Notes: generated by a model not told the origin, from the sequence alone. A DNA stretch of 64,000 nt from Pararhizobium mangrovi (GCF_006516965.1 NZ_VHLH01000014.1:56163-120162), one strand, 5' to 3'; shown: positions 37,594-49,227, counted from the stretch's first letter. Numbers and translations: made by a program.

Positions 37594-39009
37594 ATGTCGA
37601 GTGATCTCCTAACCCTCTTCGATTGCGACGAGGACACGCTTCGCCGCCACGTCGCCGACACCCTCGCCGACGCCGACGACGGCGAGCTCTTCGTCGAGCA
37701 CAAGCAGGCCGAATCGCTGCTCTTCGACAATGGCCGGCTGCGCTCGGGCTCCTTCGACACCGACCAGGGCTTCGGCCTGCGCGCCGTCGCTGGCGAGGCG
37801 ATCGGGTTCGCGCATGCGGGCGAACTCTCCATGGCGGCGCTGAAGCGCGCCGGCGACGCCGTCGGTGCCGTCACGCGCGGCTATTCCGGCACCTACGCCG
37901 CCCCGCCGCAGGGCACGAACCGCAAGCTCTACGGCGAGGACAATCCGATCGGCGAGCCGAGCTTCGAGGCGAAGGTCAAGCTCCTGCAGGAGATCGACGC
38001 CTATCTGCGCGGCAAGGATCCGAAGGTGCGCCAGGTCACGGCCTCGCTGGCCGCGAGCTACCAGATCGTCGACATCCTGCGCGCCGACGGCCATCGCGTG
38101 CGCGACGTGCGTCCACTGACCCGCGTCAACGTCTCGGTCGTCGCCGGCGACGGAGACCGGCAGGAGACGGGCTCCTACGGAATGGGCGGTCGCCGCGCCT
38201 TCGGCGAGTTCGTCGCCGAGGAAAGCTGGAAATTCGCCGCCGACGAAGCGCTGCGCCAGGCGCTCGTCAACCTTGAAGCCGTCGACGCGCCGGCCGGCAC
38301 GATGGACATCGTGCTCGGCTCCGGCTGGCCCGGCGTCATGCTGCACGAGGCGGTCGGCCACGGGCTCGAAGGCGACTTCAACCGCAAGAAGACCTCCGCC
38401 TTCGCCGGCCTTCTCGGCGAACAGGTCGCGGCGAAAGGCGTGACGGTCGTCGACGACGGAACGATCGAGGCGCGCCGCGGCTCGCTGACGGTCGACGACG
38501 AGGGAACGCCGTCCGGCTACAACGTGCTGATCGAGGACGGCAAGCTGGTCGGCTACATGCAGGACCGGCAGAACGCGCGCCTGATGGGCATGGAAGCGAC
38601 CGGCAACGGCCGGCGCCAAAGCTACGCCCATTCGCCGATGCCCCGCATGACGAACACCTACATGCTCGGCGGCGACAAGACGCCGGACGAGATCATCTCG
38701 TCTGTGAAGCGCGGCCTCTACGCCGTCTCCTTCGGCGGCGGCCAGGTCGACATCACGTCGGGCAAGTTCGTCTTCGGCTGCACGGAAGCCTACATGATCG
38801 AGGACGGCAAGATCGGCCGGCCGGTCAAGGGCGCCATGCTGATCGGCAACGGCCCGGAAGCGATGAAGCGCGTCTCGATGGTCGGCAACGACCCCAAGCT
38901 CGACACCGGCATCGGCATGTGCGGCAAAGCCGGCCAGGGCGTCCCCGTCGGCGTCGGCCAGCCGCACCTCAGGATGGACCGCGTGACGGTCGGCGGCACG
39001 CAGACGTGA
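37594..39009 (+). CDS. tldD: Metalloprotease TldD
   Basis: A 471-residue TldD of the TldD/TldE(PmbA) pair, which digests unfolded peptides and matures some RiPP precursors and antitoxins. The zinc motif is MLHEAVGHGLEGDFNR (H-E-x3-H, ~residue 254), with the downstream FGCTEAYMIEDG Cys and the RMTNTYMLGG loop. The partner tldE is not in the window. AAGGATCGAG lies just upstream of the ATG. The order tldD next to ctaC is standard for Rhizobiales. Confidence 0.95.
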   Translation: MSSDLLTLFDCDEDTLRRHVADTLADADDGELFVEHKQAESLLFDNGRLRSGSFDTDQGFGLRAVAGEAIGFAHAGELSMAALKRAGDAVGAVTRGYSGTYAAPPQGTNRKLYGEDNPIGEPSFEAKVKLLQEIDAYLRGKDPKVRQVTASLAASYQIVDILRADGHRVRDVRPLTRVNVSVVAGDGDRQETGSYGMGGRRAFGEFVAEESWKFAADEALRQALVNLEAVDAPAGTMDIVLGSGWPGVMLHEAVGHGLEGDFNRKKTSAFAGLLGEQVAAKGVTVVDDGTIEARRGSLTVDDEGTPSGYNVLIEDGKLVGYMQDRQNARLMGMEATGNGRRQSYAHSPMPRMTNTYMLGGDKTPDEIISSVKRGLYAVSFGGGQVDITSGKFVFGCTEAYMIEDGKIGRPVKGAMLIGNGPEAMKRVSMVGNDPKLDTGIGMCGKAGQGVPVGVGQPHLRMDRVTVGGTQT

Positions 39010-39990
39010 GGCGTGATGGCGCGATAAGCGGCACTTCCAGCATTGCGGACGAAGCTCGTTTATAGCGTCGTTTTGGATGTGGTCTGCCGAACGGGCGCGA
39101 GGATATCCGGCCTTTGAAGTTTGAACTATCGTCGGTCCAAGACACCGGAAAACCGAAGCGATTTTCACCGACCGCAAGATCGAACGCATCCAGATTACGC
39201 GCCAACCGAATACACAGTCTCGCTGTCGGAACCTCCACAGCTTGCGTGTTGATACTGCCGACTTGGGTCATCGTTCTGTACAAGGGTTTTTATCTTGAAC
39301 CGCTCGTTCTTCATTTGAAACGCACGCGAACGCCGCGAAGGGACTCGCCGGCGCTCCCCTCCTCCGACGACATCACCCAACGCAGGACGTCATCCTCGGG
39401 CTCGACCCGAGGATCCAACCCCGTCGCAATACGAACGGCGTACCGGCTCGAGCACGGATCGAGCTTTACAGTGGGCACCCGACACCTTGATCGTATGGTG
39501 AGGTGGTTGGATCCTCGGGTCGAGCCCGAGGATGACGCAAGGATAGGATGAGGCGTCCCTTCGGCGGGCCTTGCCGACAATGCTACGCTGAAGCGACATC
39601 GCCGGCGCTTCCAACAGGAATAAAGTGCTTGAGGGCGGGGAGGATTCCGCTCGCAATCGCGACGGCCACCGTTTGCTTCGCACACTGCCTTCTTTTCGAG
39701 ATCGAGCGATCGCAATCTGTAATCGGCTCCTGCTCTTGGTTCCGATCGTCGGCACAGGCGGCATTCTCCTCGAACGGCGTCTCATGCCGGTTTCCCGTCC
39801 GCAGGATCGCCGTTCTGGCAAATAGGCCTATGCGCCGCTTCGTTTGAGTCGGTATGCAAGAAGAATGCGATCGTGCGCGACCAGCACCGAAGCGTTCGTC
39901 GATCACCTCGCCCTCTCATTGCTACCATTCGTGGAACCGCGACGCCCTCGCCCCGTTTGCTCACGACGATGTGAGAGCGGAGCGACGCCC
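39010..39990. other. 981-base stretch with no supported gene
   Basis: Between tldD and the DUF2254 gene the base composition is visibly less GC-rich than the flanks and no frame shows a recognisable protein. The only clear structure is the inverted-repeat element at 39388-39537. Open frames of up to ~145 codons exist on both strands, but they run through the repeat and look fortuitous. It may hold decayed sequence or an unrecognised RNA. Confidence 0.6.
39388..39537. repeat. Perfect 33-bp inverted repeat around an 84-bp core
   Basis: Arms 39388-39420 and 39505-39537 are exact inverted copies. Each arm is itself a near palindrome with the core CCTCGGG-N5-CCCGAGG. The 84-base core has no gene. 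Arms of this CATCCTCGGG...CCCGAGGAT type recur as dispersed intergenic repeats in many alphaproteobacteria (translated they give the familiar LDPRVEPEDD string), so this is probably a mobile or BIME-like palindromic element. Confidence 0.85.
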
Positions 39991-41337
39991 ATGAACCGCA
40001 GACGTGGCGCCTCCGCGGCCCTTCGCAAGGTAAACGCCTCGCTGTGGATCTGGCCGCTCGTCGCAGTTGCCATATCCTATGTGGTGGGCATCGTGCTCAG
40101 CGCCGTACCGTGGGGGCCGACAGGCTTCGACAGCGTCCTCTTCCGCGCTGGCCCTTCCGGCGCGCGCACCGTGCTGACGGCGCTCGTCGGCGGCCTGGTC
40201 ACCGCGCTCAGCGTCATCTTTTCGCTGACGATCACCGGCCTGCAGACCGTCCACCAGCAATATTCGCCGCGGCTCCTGCGCAACTTCATGCGCGACGGCG
40301 CGACGAAGATCACGCTCGGCGTCTTCGCCGGTACGGTCTCCTACATGCTCGCCGTGCTGCGCTCCCTGCCCGGCTCCGATAGCGCGGAAGAGCCGCCGCG
40401 GCTGGCGATCTTCTTCGGCATGTTCCTCTTCCTCGCCTGCGTCGGCATCGTCGCCTATTTCGCCCAGCACATCACGAACTCGATCCGCGTGCAGCGCGCC
40501 ATGAACCGCGTCATGGGCGATACGCACTACGCGATCGACCTCGCGCAGGGCATGACGGCGCAACACCCGCGCGCCGTCACACGCGAGGCACTGCCGCATC
40601 CGCCGGCCGGCGCGCTCGTCGTCGACATCTGGCGAAACGGCTACGTGCGCGAGGTAGACGTCGAGCGGCTCGCCGCCTTCGCACGCAAGACCGCCGCCTC
40701 GGTCCGCATCCGCCCGATGATCGGCGACTATGTCGTCGCCGGCACGCCGCTCGCCTGGGTCTGGTCGCGAAACGGCGCCGACCTAGATGCCGAGACCGTC
40801 CGACACGCCCTTGGAAAGACGATCGACATCGGTCCGGACCGTACGGAAGACACCGACGTCTCCTACGGCCTGCGCCAGTTCGTCGACGTCGCCGTGCGCG
40901 CCATGTCGCCTTCGCTCAACGACCCCTATACGGCGATCCAGGCGATCGACCACATGACGGAGATCGTCTGCCGGCTCGCCCGCGACGGCGTGCCCGGCGG
41001 CATCGTGCGCGACGAGGACGGCGCGCTCCTCGTCGCCCCGCCCGGCCTCGACCTCGCCGGCTACGTGCAGCTCGCCGTCGAACAGCCCGCCCGCTACGGC
41101 GGCGCGGAGCCGTCCGTCGTCGTGCGCCTCCTCCAGCTCGTCCGCAACGCCGCCGCGCTGGCCCCCGAAGAAGCCCGACCGGCGCTGCGCGAAGAAGTCG
41201 AACGCATCCGCCGCCACGCAACCGACCAGGCCAGAAACGACACCGACCTCGCCCCCATTCAGGAGGAAGCCGAAGCGGCACTCGCCTGGCTGGACGGCAA
41301 GGTCACCTACCCGGAGGCTTCGCCGGTGCGGTTGTAG
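39991..41337 (+). CDS. DUF2254 membrane protein
   Basis: A 448-residue protein with about four N-terminal membrane helices (residues ~20-170: SLWIWPLVAVAISYVVGIVL, ALVGGLVTALSVIFSLTITG, TLGVFAGTVSYMLAVLRS, FFGMFLFLACVGIVAYF) and a soluble C-terminal part with the family block SYGLRQFVDVAVRAMSPSLN-DPYTAIQAIDHM (~residues 310-345). DUF2254 function is unknown to me. The ATG has GGAG eight bases ahead. It is a single gene with the orphan Tad-like trio downstream. Confidence 0.88.
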   Translation: MNRRRGASAALRKVNASLWIWPLVAVAISYVVGIVLSAVPWGPTGFDSVLFRAGPSGARTVLTALVGGLVTALSVIFSLTITGLQTVHQQYSPRLLRNFMRDGATKITLGVFAGTVSYMLAVLRSLPGSDSAEEPPRLAIFFGMFLFLACVGIVAYFAQHITNSIRVQRAMNRVMGDTHYAIDLAQGMTAQHPRAVTREALPHPPAGALVVDIWRNGYVREVDVERLAAFARKTAASVRIRPMIGDYVVAGTPLAWVWSRNGADLDAETVRHALGKTIDIGPDRTEDTDVSYGLRQFVDVAVRAMSPSLNDPYTAIQAIDHMTEIVCRLARDGVPGGIVRDEDGALLVAPPGLDLAGYVQLAVEQPARYGGAEPSVVVRLLQLVRNAAALAPEEARPALREEVERIRRHATDQARNDTDLAPIQEEAEAALAWLDGKVTYPEASPVRL

Positions 41338-41480
41338 GCGGCGATCCGGAGCCGGACCGTCTCCCTGCAAATGCCGCGTCCACACGGTGCACTTTCCGAA
41401 GTGCGAAAACATCATTCCTTAATTAGATAAAGCTTTTAAGCCTTTCTAAACGCTCGCTCATCGATACTTGCAGTGAGGCA
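41338..41480 (+). promoter_or_regulatory. AT-rich leader ahead of the TadE-like genes
   Basis: The last ~80 bases are strikingly AT-rich for this genome (CATTCCTTAATTAGATAAAG, AAGCCTTTCTAAACG), preceded by a small hairpin GCACTT-TCCG-AAGTGC at 41392-41407. This is the probable promoter region of the pseudopilin-like genes. Confidence 0.4.
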
Positions 41481-42053
41481 ATGCGGCCTTTCCGTCATCG
41501 CACTTATGGCAATATCAAAATGATTTTTCGAGGTTTTACCGGAGACCGTCGCGGCGCGACCGCCATCGAATTCGCGATCCTAGGTCCGATCTTCTTTCTT
41601 CTGACATTCGCGATTCTCGAAACCGGTCTTTTACTGCTCGGTCAACTCGGCATCGACCAAGCTGCAAAGGAAGCTGCCCGGATCGTTCGCATCAACAAAG
41701 TTGCCAACGACGGGATGAGCGAGCAGGCGTTCCGCCGGATGATCTGCAACGCGTCCATCGTCCCCATCACCTGTAGCAAGCTTCAAATCGACCTTCATCG
41801 CGCTCCAAGCTTCGCCTCCTTCGAACCGTCGCCGCCGGTACGGGAGGGCAAGATCAATACGACTGGTTTCCAGTTCGATCCGGGTGCTCCCGGTACGATC
41901 ATGGAGATGCGGGTCTACTACGCTTGGCCTCTCGTCGCCGACCTCGTACATCGTTATTATTCGAATATCGATGACGGTAATTATCTGATTTCATGGGTCA
42001 CGTTCTTTCGTAACGAGCCGAAGGCTAAATACATGAGCGAAGAAACCGAGTAA
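41481..42053 (+). CDS. TadE-family pseudopilin-like protein (first)
   Basis: A 190-residue protein with the TadE hallmark: a short basic leader (FRGFTGDRRG), then ATAIEFAILGPIFFLLTFAI, where the Glu at +5 of the prepilin-like helix is conserved. The rest is predicted to be extracytoplasmic, with two Cys (MICNASIVPITCSK). TadE/F proteins are minor pseudopilins of Flp pili processed by TadV. No tadA/B/C, rcpA or flp gene is nearby. Base composition is lower in GC than the flanks. ATG 41481 has GAGG just ahead; ATG 41520 is an alternative. Confidence 0.85.
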   Translation: MRPFRHRTYGNIKMIFRGFTGDRRGATAIEFAILGPIFFLLTFAILETGLLLLGQLGIDQAAKEAARIVRINKVANDGMSEQAFRRMICNASIVPITCSKLQIDLHRAPSFASFEPSPPVREGKINTTGFQFDPGAPGTIMEMRVYYAWPLVADLVHRYYSNIDDGNYLISWVTFFRNEPKAKYMSEETE

Positions 42054-42147
42054 GACTTATTAAATGATGAAATCCGTATTTAACTCGTTTGATTGCGCTA
42101 ACCATCTTCCCTGTAAATGTTCCGCGTCTATTCGTGGGTAAACGCTC

Positions 42148-42699
42148 ATGCTACATCGACCAAAAAACATATTATCCCGGTTGTGGAAGGATCGCGGCGG
42201 CGCGGCTGCGATCGAATTCGCCTTCGTTCTTCCTGTCCTCGTCGTACTCTATCTGGGCCTTGTCGAAGCAAGCTTCGCAATCGTTGCGCACCAGAAGACC
42301 GAGGAAACGGCATCGACGATCGGAGACCTTATCGCGCAGGACACGGAACTGAGTGATGACGGCATCGACGACCTTTTCGATATCGCCACGGCGACGATGT
42401 ATCCCTATTCGGTTCGATCCTTGAGGATCCAGGTAGCCGGCCTCAGGATGAACGACGAGGGACATTTCACGAGGCAATGGCACCACGACAGCGACGACAA
42501 CATGCCCGGGCTCGACGCAGATACGCTCGGTCCGGCGTTGAGCAGGACGAACGGCAATTTCCTCGTGGTTGCCCGAACCTTCTACGACTACCAACCGATG
42601 ACGCGCTTCCTCTTCGGCAAACCACTCGAAATGAAAAGCCTGAACGTCACACGGGCCCGTCTGACAACAGATCTGGAGTGTACCGGATGCACGAGATGA
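42148..42699 (+). CDS. TadE-family pseudopilin-like protein (second)
   Basis: A 183-residue TadE-like protein. The basic leader LHRPKNILSRLWKDRGG precedes AAAIEFAFVLPVLVVLYLGL with the conserved Glu. The extracytoplasmic part contains the KTEETASTIGDLIAQD helix typical of TadE/F and ends in a Cys pair CTGC. It overlaps the third gene by 13 bases, so they are surely co-translated. The neighbours suggest a small envelope or surface structure, not a full Flp pilus system. Confidence 0.85.
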   Translation: MLHRPKNILSRLWKDRGGAAAIEFAFVLPVLVVLYLGLVEASFAIVAHQKTEETASTIGDLIAQDTELSDDGIDDLFDIATATMYPYSVRSLRIQVAGLRMNDEGHFTRQWHHDSDDNMPGLDADTLGPALSRTNGNFLVVARTFYDYQPMTRFLFGKPLEMKSLNVTRARLTTDLECTGCTR

Positions 42700-43733
42700 A
42701 GGACCCGACCGTCGCAGCCGACCTGCGAGCGGCACTACGGCGTTTGAGACAGGATCGTAGGGGCAACTTTGCGGTCCTCACGGCCTTGATGATCATCCCC
42801 CTCTTCGGCCTTTCCGGCCTTGCGATCGACTACGCGCGTGCGACCGATACGCGGGCCTATATGCAGGACAAGAGCGATGCCATTGCACTGGCGATGGCGT
42901 CCCGGGGACCAGACAATACGGACGCGGCACTTCTCGATGCGATGGTGCAGAAAGCCCGCAGCGGGGAAACCTGGACCCAGCTGGATTTTGAGGGCTCGTG
43001 GATCAATGTGGGCGACTATCAGGTGACGGCCAGCGCGTCGTTGCCACTTACGCTCGCGCGCTTCATTCCGGGTGTGACGACGGCACTCGCGATCAGAACC
43101 AGCGCTACGGCCCGCTACAATGGCATCAAGAAACAGTACGAGCCGCCCATACCCCTCAAACTCACGTCGGACGCATGGGATTACAACGAGGTTTCCGCGT
43201 ACTGCTACAACCCCGTAACCGATACGCGGGGCAGAGAAACCCCGATCTACGACAACACCGACAGGGAGGGGGACGACTATCAGGGCGCCGCCATGCCGGA
43301 ATGCGACGCGGACGAAACGCTCAGTTATCATCTGATGAACATTTGGAACGGTTTGAACGGCGGAGACTATCAGACCGTCAAGGACGACCCGGAATCGCAC
43401 GCGGGTCGGATTCACGATTACTACACGGACACGACGATCAGAGATCACAGGGAAGTCTACAATATGCCGTACGATCTGCTCGATTCGTACAGCTGCGCCA
43501 CCGTCGAAGACTGCGATCGGAACCAGGGCAAAGATGGAAGTGTCCAGAACGGATCGGCTGATCAGGATGGGAAGGACGACGAGTTCTGCTCCAAAACCTA
43601 TACATACTATGGATGGGAAGATCGTCCCGACCATATTGCCGACGGTGAAGCCGACTGGAACGATATTCGGTTGATCATCAAATGCCCCGTCACCGTAAAG
43701 ACCGGGCTGCACACCGTCGCCCTCGTCGAGTGA
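42687..43733 (+). CDS. TadG-like protein with divergent C-terminus
   Basis: A 348-residue protein. The N-terminal ~60 residues are TadG/Flp-associated (LRQDRRGNFAVLTALMIIPL, FGLSGLAIDYARATDTRAYM). The canonical TadG continues with a von Willebrand A domain, but here no clear MIDAS motif (DxSxS) is seen; instead a 200-residue Asp/Tyr/Asn-rich region with scattered Cys (YCYNP, PECDADE, SCATVEDCD, EFCSKT, IKCPV) follows. This may be a new adhesive or Ca-binding module (inference). ATG 42687 has GGAG eight bases ahead. Confidence 0.75.
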   Translation: MHEMKDPTVAADLRAALRRLRQDRRGNFAVLTALMIIPLFGLSGLAIDYARATDTRAYMQDKSDAIALAMASRGPDNTDAALLDAMVQKARSGETWTQLDFEGSWINVGDYQVTASASLPLTLARFIPGVTTALAIRTSATARYNGIKKQYEPPIPLKLTSDAWDYNEVSAYCYNPVTDTRGRETPIYDNTDREGDDYQGAAMPECDADETLSYHLMNIWNGLNGGDYQTVKDDPESHAGRIHDYYTDTTIRDHREVYNMPYDLLDSYSCATVEDCDRNQGKDGSVQNGSADQDGKDDEFCSKTYTYYGWEDRPDHIADGEADWNDIRLIIKCPVTVKTGLHTVALVE

Positions 43734-43870
43734 GGCCATTCCGCACTATCGGATAGAAACACCGTCGGTTGGCGCCGGGCAGCGCATAACCGCAGGCGAT
43801 CGCCCGTCCTCGACACTCGAGCATTCGGTCGCGACCTTCAGACCCGCACGAAACCTGCCTTGCCCGGACC

Positions 43871-46270
<2,400 letters not shown>

Positions 46271-46288
46271 CGCGTCATCCGGAAGGCT

Positions 46289-46690
46289 TCACGGCGTCTT
46301 GCGCAGCGCCACGTAGAGGCAACCGGCCTGCATTTCGAGGCTCACCTGATCGTAGCGTCCCGGTGGCAGCGGCACGCGGCGGTGGAAGCGTCCCTGCGGA
46401 AGTTCCATGCGGTGGATGTCGGCCGTGCGAAGGGCGGCCGGCGGCACGCGCGCGCCCGTCAGCACCACGTCCGCACCGTCGAGCGTCACCTTCACGTCCT
46501 CGCGCGCGACGCCCGGCAGCGCGGCGACGATCAGCACGTCGCCGCCGGTATCGAGGATGTCGACCGGCGGCTCCCAGGCCGCCTGCTGCGCCGGGCCGTC
46601 CCCCGGCTGGTAGAGCTGGCGCTGGGCGCGGTCGGCTCGTGCCAGCATGCCGAGCGCCTCGGCCCACATCCGATCCTGTAGCGTGCGCAT
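46289..46690 (-). CDS. Hsp20/alpha-crystallin family small heat-shock protein
   Basis: A 133-residue small chaperone. The alpha-crystallin domain spans ~38-130: WEPPVDILDTGGDVLIVAAL, PGVAREDVKVTLDGADVVLTG, then RMELPQGRFHRRVPLP, a variant of the ELPxGxFxRxxxLP block. The C-terminal IxI tail is absent or degenerate. It lies 18 bases upstream of lon, so misfolded clients could be held by Hsp20 and degraded by Lon. Its leader can fold into two hairpins that may act as a thermometer. Confidence 0.88.
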   Translation of the reverse strand: MRTLQDRMWAEALGMLARADRAQRQLYQPGDGPAQQAAWEPPVDILDTGGDVLIVAALPGVAREDVKVTLDGADVVLTGARVPPAALRTADIHRMELPQGRFHRRVPLPPGRYDQVSLEMQAGCLYVALRKTP

Positions 46691-46749
46691 GGCGTGCCGT
46701 GTCCCTTTCCATCAGGACGCCGGCCGGGTCGTCGAGACGAAGACCCGGC
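46691..46749 (-). promoter_or_regulatory. Structured 5' leader of hsp20 (candidate RNA thermometer)
   Basis: On the hsp20 strand, an 8-bp hairpin (46742-46749 with 46723-46730) is followed by a second fold in which GGCGT (46717-46721) can pair with ACGCC (46691-46695) immediately before AUG. The purine tract GGAAAGGGA lies inside, and GGGAC can alternatively pair with GUCCU. Occlusion of the ribosome site next to AUG is the logic of ROSE-type thermometers on rhizobial hsp20 genes. The first hairpin may instead terminate pdxH. Confidence 0.4.
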
Positions 46750-46827
46750 GTTCCGTTCGTTACCCGCTAGACGATCCTACCCGCGTTCCGGTTCCAGCAG
46801 GCCGGCACGCGCAGGCGCAATGCGGGA

Positions 46828-47448
46828 TCACGGATAGAGCCGCTGCTTCGTCCATTCCTCGTTTTCGTCGCCGCGCGAAAAGACGATCCGGTCGTGCAGC
46901 CGATAGGCGCCGTCCTGCCAGAACTCGATCTGCACCGGCACGATGCGAAAGCCCGACCAGTGCGGCGGGCGCGGCACCTCGCCTTCCGGATACTGCTTTT
47001 CGAGCTCGGCGACGGCGTCTTCCAGCACGGAGCGCTTTTCGAGCGGACGCGACTGGGCCGACGCCCACGCGCCGATGCGGCTGCCGCGGGCCCGCGAGGC
47101 GAAATAGGCGTCCGCCTCGGCCTTCGTCACTTCCTCGACGCGTCCGCGCAGGCGCACCTGCCGGCGTCGCGATTTCCAGTGGAAGCACATCGCCGCCTTG
47201 CCGGTGGAAAGAAGCTGCAGCCCCTTGGCACTCTCGAAATTGGTATAAAAGACGAAGCCGCGCTGGTCGTAGGCCTTCAGGAGAACCATGCGCACGTCCG
47301 GCAGCCCGTCGGCGTCGACGGTCGAGAGCGCGACGGCCGAAGGGTCGTTGGGCTCGCTCTCCTCGGCGTCCTTCAGCCAGCGCTCGAAGAGGGCCACCGG
47401 CTCGTCGGCCTGGGTGAAGTCATCGCCTGTTAAGGATGGTTCGGGCAT
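46828..47448 (-). CDS. pdxH: Pyridoxamine/pyridoxine 5'-phosphate oxidase
   Basis: A 206-residue FMN enzyme making pyridoxal phosphate. Motifs include [39 protein letters not shown] (FMN binding), [27 protein letters not shown] and the C-terminal [23 protein letters not shown] block. ATG 47448 fits the common family length; ATG 47478 would add 10 residues. It is divergent from a surface-lipoprotein gene. Confidence 0.95.
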   Translation of the reverse strand: MPEPSLTGDDFTQADEPVALFERWLKDAEESEPNDPSAVALSTVDADGLPDVRMVLLKAYDQRGFVFYTNFESAKGLQLLSTGKAAMCFHWKSRRRQVRLRGRVEEVTKAEADAYFASRARGSRIGAWASAQSRPLEKRSVLEDAVAELEKQYPEGEVPRPPHWSGFRIVPVQIEFWQDGAYRLHDRIVFSRGDENEEWTKQRLYP

Positions 47449-47498
47449 GGTGTCTCGCTTGAAGGGTTTCGCGTTCATCCGTTCGGAAGGTTTACTTC

Positions 47499-47996
47499 GT
47501 GCACGATGCGGCAAAGTCGAGGCTTGTGTGCAAGCCGGCTGGCTTTCGCGCGGCAGCCGGCGTTCTCGCCCTCCTCGCGCTTTCGGCCTGCGCACGTCAG
47601 CCGCACCTTTTCGCCGGCGGCACGCAGCCCGACCGTTCGCTCGTGACCGGCTCGATCGCCCCGCCATCCACTGAGAAGGACCGGACGACCGATAGCGATG
47701 CGCAAGGCGATGGCGAAGCCGCCGGCGCCGCCGTCGCGGCCGTAAAAGAGGGCGACGCGTCGACACCGCTTGCCTGGACGGACGGCGCGAGCGGGACGAC
47801 CGGTATCGTCTCGCAGATCCGCACGACACGCAACGGCGACGAAGTCTGCCGCGCCTTCACGACCACGCGCCACAGCTATCGCGGCATCGCGCTCTACGAG
47901 GGACGAACCTGTTCGCGCGACGGCGAAACCTGGAACCTCGTCGTCTTCGCCCCGAAGGATCCGGACGTCCAGCCCCTTCCCGCGCCGCCCGGCTGA
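47499..47996 (+). CDS. RT0821/Lpp0805-like surface lipoprotein
   Basis: A 165-residue lipoprotein. The signal peptide [13 protein letters not shown] has lipobox LSAC (~residue 31). The C-terminal ~70 residues ([56 protein letters not shown]) match the 17-kDa surface-antigen type domain with its Cys pair. An Ala/Asp-rich linker joins them. The start is GTG with GGAAGG eight bases ahead. The function is unknown, presumably outer-membrane associated. Confidence 0.82.
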   Translation: MHDAAKSRLVCKPAGFRAAAGVLALLALSACARQPHLFAGGTQPDRSLVTGSIAPPSTEKDRTTDSDAQGDGEAAGAAVAAVKEGDASTPLAWTDGASGTTGIVSQIRTTRNGDEVCRAFTTTRHSYRGIALYEGRTCSRDGETWNLVVFAPKDPDVQPLPAPPG

Positions 47997-48125
47997 CGGG
48001 CTTCTTCCATTTCGCGAACCTTGGAGGCTAAACCCTTCCTTAGGCCGGCCGCCTTACGCTCGCCGCGTTCGGGAACGGCGAAGCCGACATCGCCGGGCGG
48101 AGTGAGCGGCGCGAGAGGATGTGTC

Positions 48126-49112
48126 ATGCGTGATCCCTATGCGGTCCTCGGCCTGCCCGGATCCGCCGACCGGTATGCCATCAAGGCGGCCTACCGCGCG
48201 CTCGCCAAGCGCTGGCACCCGGACCGGCACGCCGGCGCCGAACGGGCGCATCGCCGCTTTCAGGAAATCGGCGAGGCCTACCAAGCTCTTCTAAAATACC
48301 GGAGCGACGACGAGCGCATGCCCGGCGCACGCGAAGCCGCGACGCGCGCAGGCGTACCGGCCGGACGCGACACCGGCCAAACGGACGAACCCGACAGCGC
48401 CGAAAGAATGATGGAACGCATTTTCGGCGTCGGCCCCGATACGCGCACGAAGCTCGCCGAAACGCCGGAGCTCGCGCCGGAGATCGTTCCCGAGCTGCCC
48501 GACCACGACGACCGGCAGACCGCGCAACGCCCCGATCGACAGGGCAGCGTCACCGTTTCGCGTGCGCTGGCGACGCTCTTTCGAAGGCGCGAGCGGACGA
48601 GCGGTGCCGCCGGGCACGCCCCCGCCGCCGAGACCGGACGCGGCTTCGATCTCGCCGTACCCGTCACGCTGGCGCTGACCGGCGGGCCGGTGACGGCGCG
48701 GCTGCCGAACGGAGCGACACGACGCCTCGATCTGCCGGGAGACCTCCGCGAGGGCCAGCGCATTCCCGTCTCGACCGCCGGTTCGGCCGGTCCGTACGAC
48801 GCCGTCGTCCGCCTGTGCGCCCATGACGGTTTCTGGTCGAGCGGCACGACACTGCACACCGTGCTCGCGATCGATCTCGCCACGGCGCTGCTCGGGGCGA
48901 CGCACAGGATCGACCTGCCGGACGGCGCGCTTGCGATCGTCGTTCCCGCATGGTCGGGCTCCGACCGCACGCTTCGCCTTTCCGGCCGCGGGCTACGTGA
49001 CGCGCAAGGCGCGCGCGGCGACCTCGTCGTCCATCTGCGCGTCGTCGTCGATGCCCGGCGCGATGCCGCAATCGCCGATTTCGTGCGCGTTCAGCGTGGC
49101 CGGGATGCGTAG
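48126..49112 (+). CDS. DnaJ-family co-chaperone (CbpA-like, no zinc finger)
   Basis: A 328-residue protein. The J-domain occupies residues 1-60, with RDPYAVLGLPGSADRYAIKA and the HPD tripeptide in KRWHPDRHAG. A low-complexity linker (~65-165) lacks the Cys-rich zinc finger. The C-terminal substrate-binding domain (VPVTLALTGGPVTARLPNGA, LDLPGDLREGQRI, RTLRLSGRGLRDAQGARGDL) resembles CbpA/DnaJ CTDs. It would stimulate DnaK ATPase. The order pdxH, dnaJ-like, fabI is usual in Rhizobiales. Confidence 0.9.
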   Translation: MRDPYAVLGLPGSADRYAIKAAYRALAKRWHPDRHAGAERAHRRFQEIGEAYQALLKYRSDDERMPGAREAATRAGVPAGRDTGQTDEPDSAERMMERIFGVGPDTRTKLAETPELAPEIVPELPDHDDRQTAQRPDRQGSVTVSRALATLFRRRERTSGAAGHAPAAETGRGFDLAVPVTLALTGGPVTARLPNGATRRLDLPGDLREGQRIPVSTAGSAGPYDAVVRLCAHDGFWSSGTTLHTVLAIDLATALLGATHRIDLPDGALAIVVPAWSGSDRTLRLSGRGLRDAQGARGDLVVHLRVVVDARRDAAIADFVRVQRGRDA

Positions 49113-49227
49113 CTGTTGCCTTCCGGCGACGCCTGTGCACGCGGTGTCCCGGCGGCGCGTGCCAGCTTGAACGCTCGAAGCGGCTGTGCCATAGCCAGAT
49201 TTGTCATTTAAGCTCAAGGAGAAGGAC

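Noticed and set aside
39548..39847. 99-codon frame in the gene-poor tract
   Set aside because: No ribosome site, no family resemblance and overlap with other random frames; not enough support to call it a gene.
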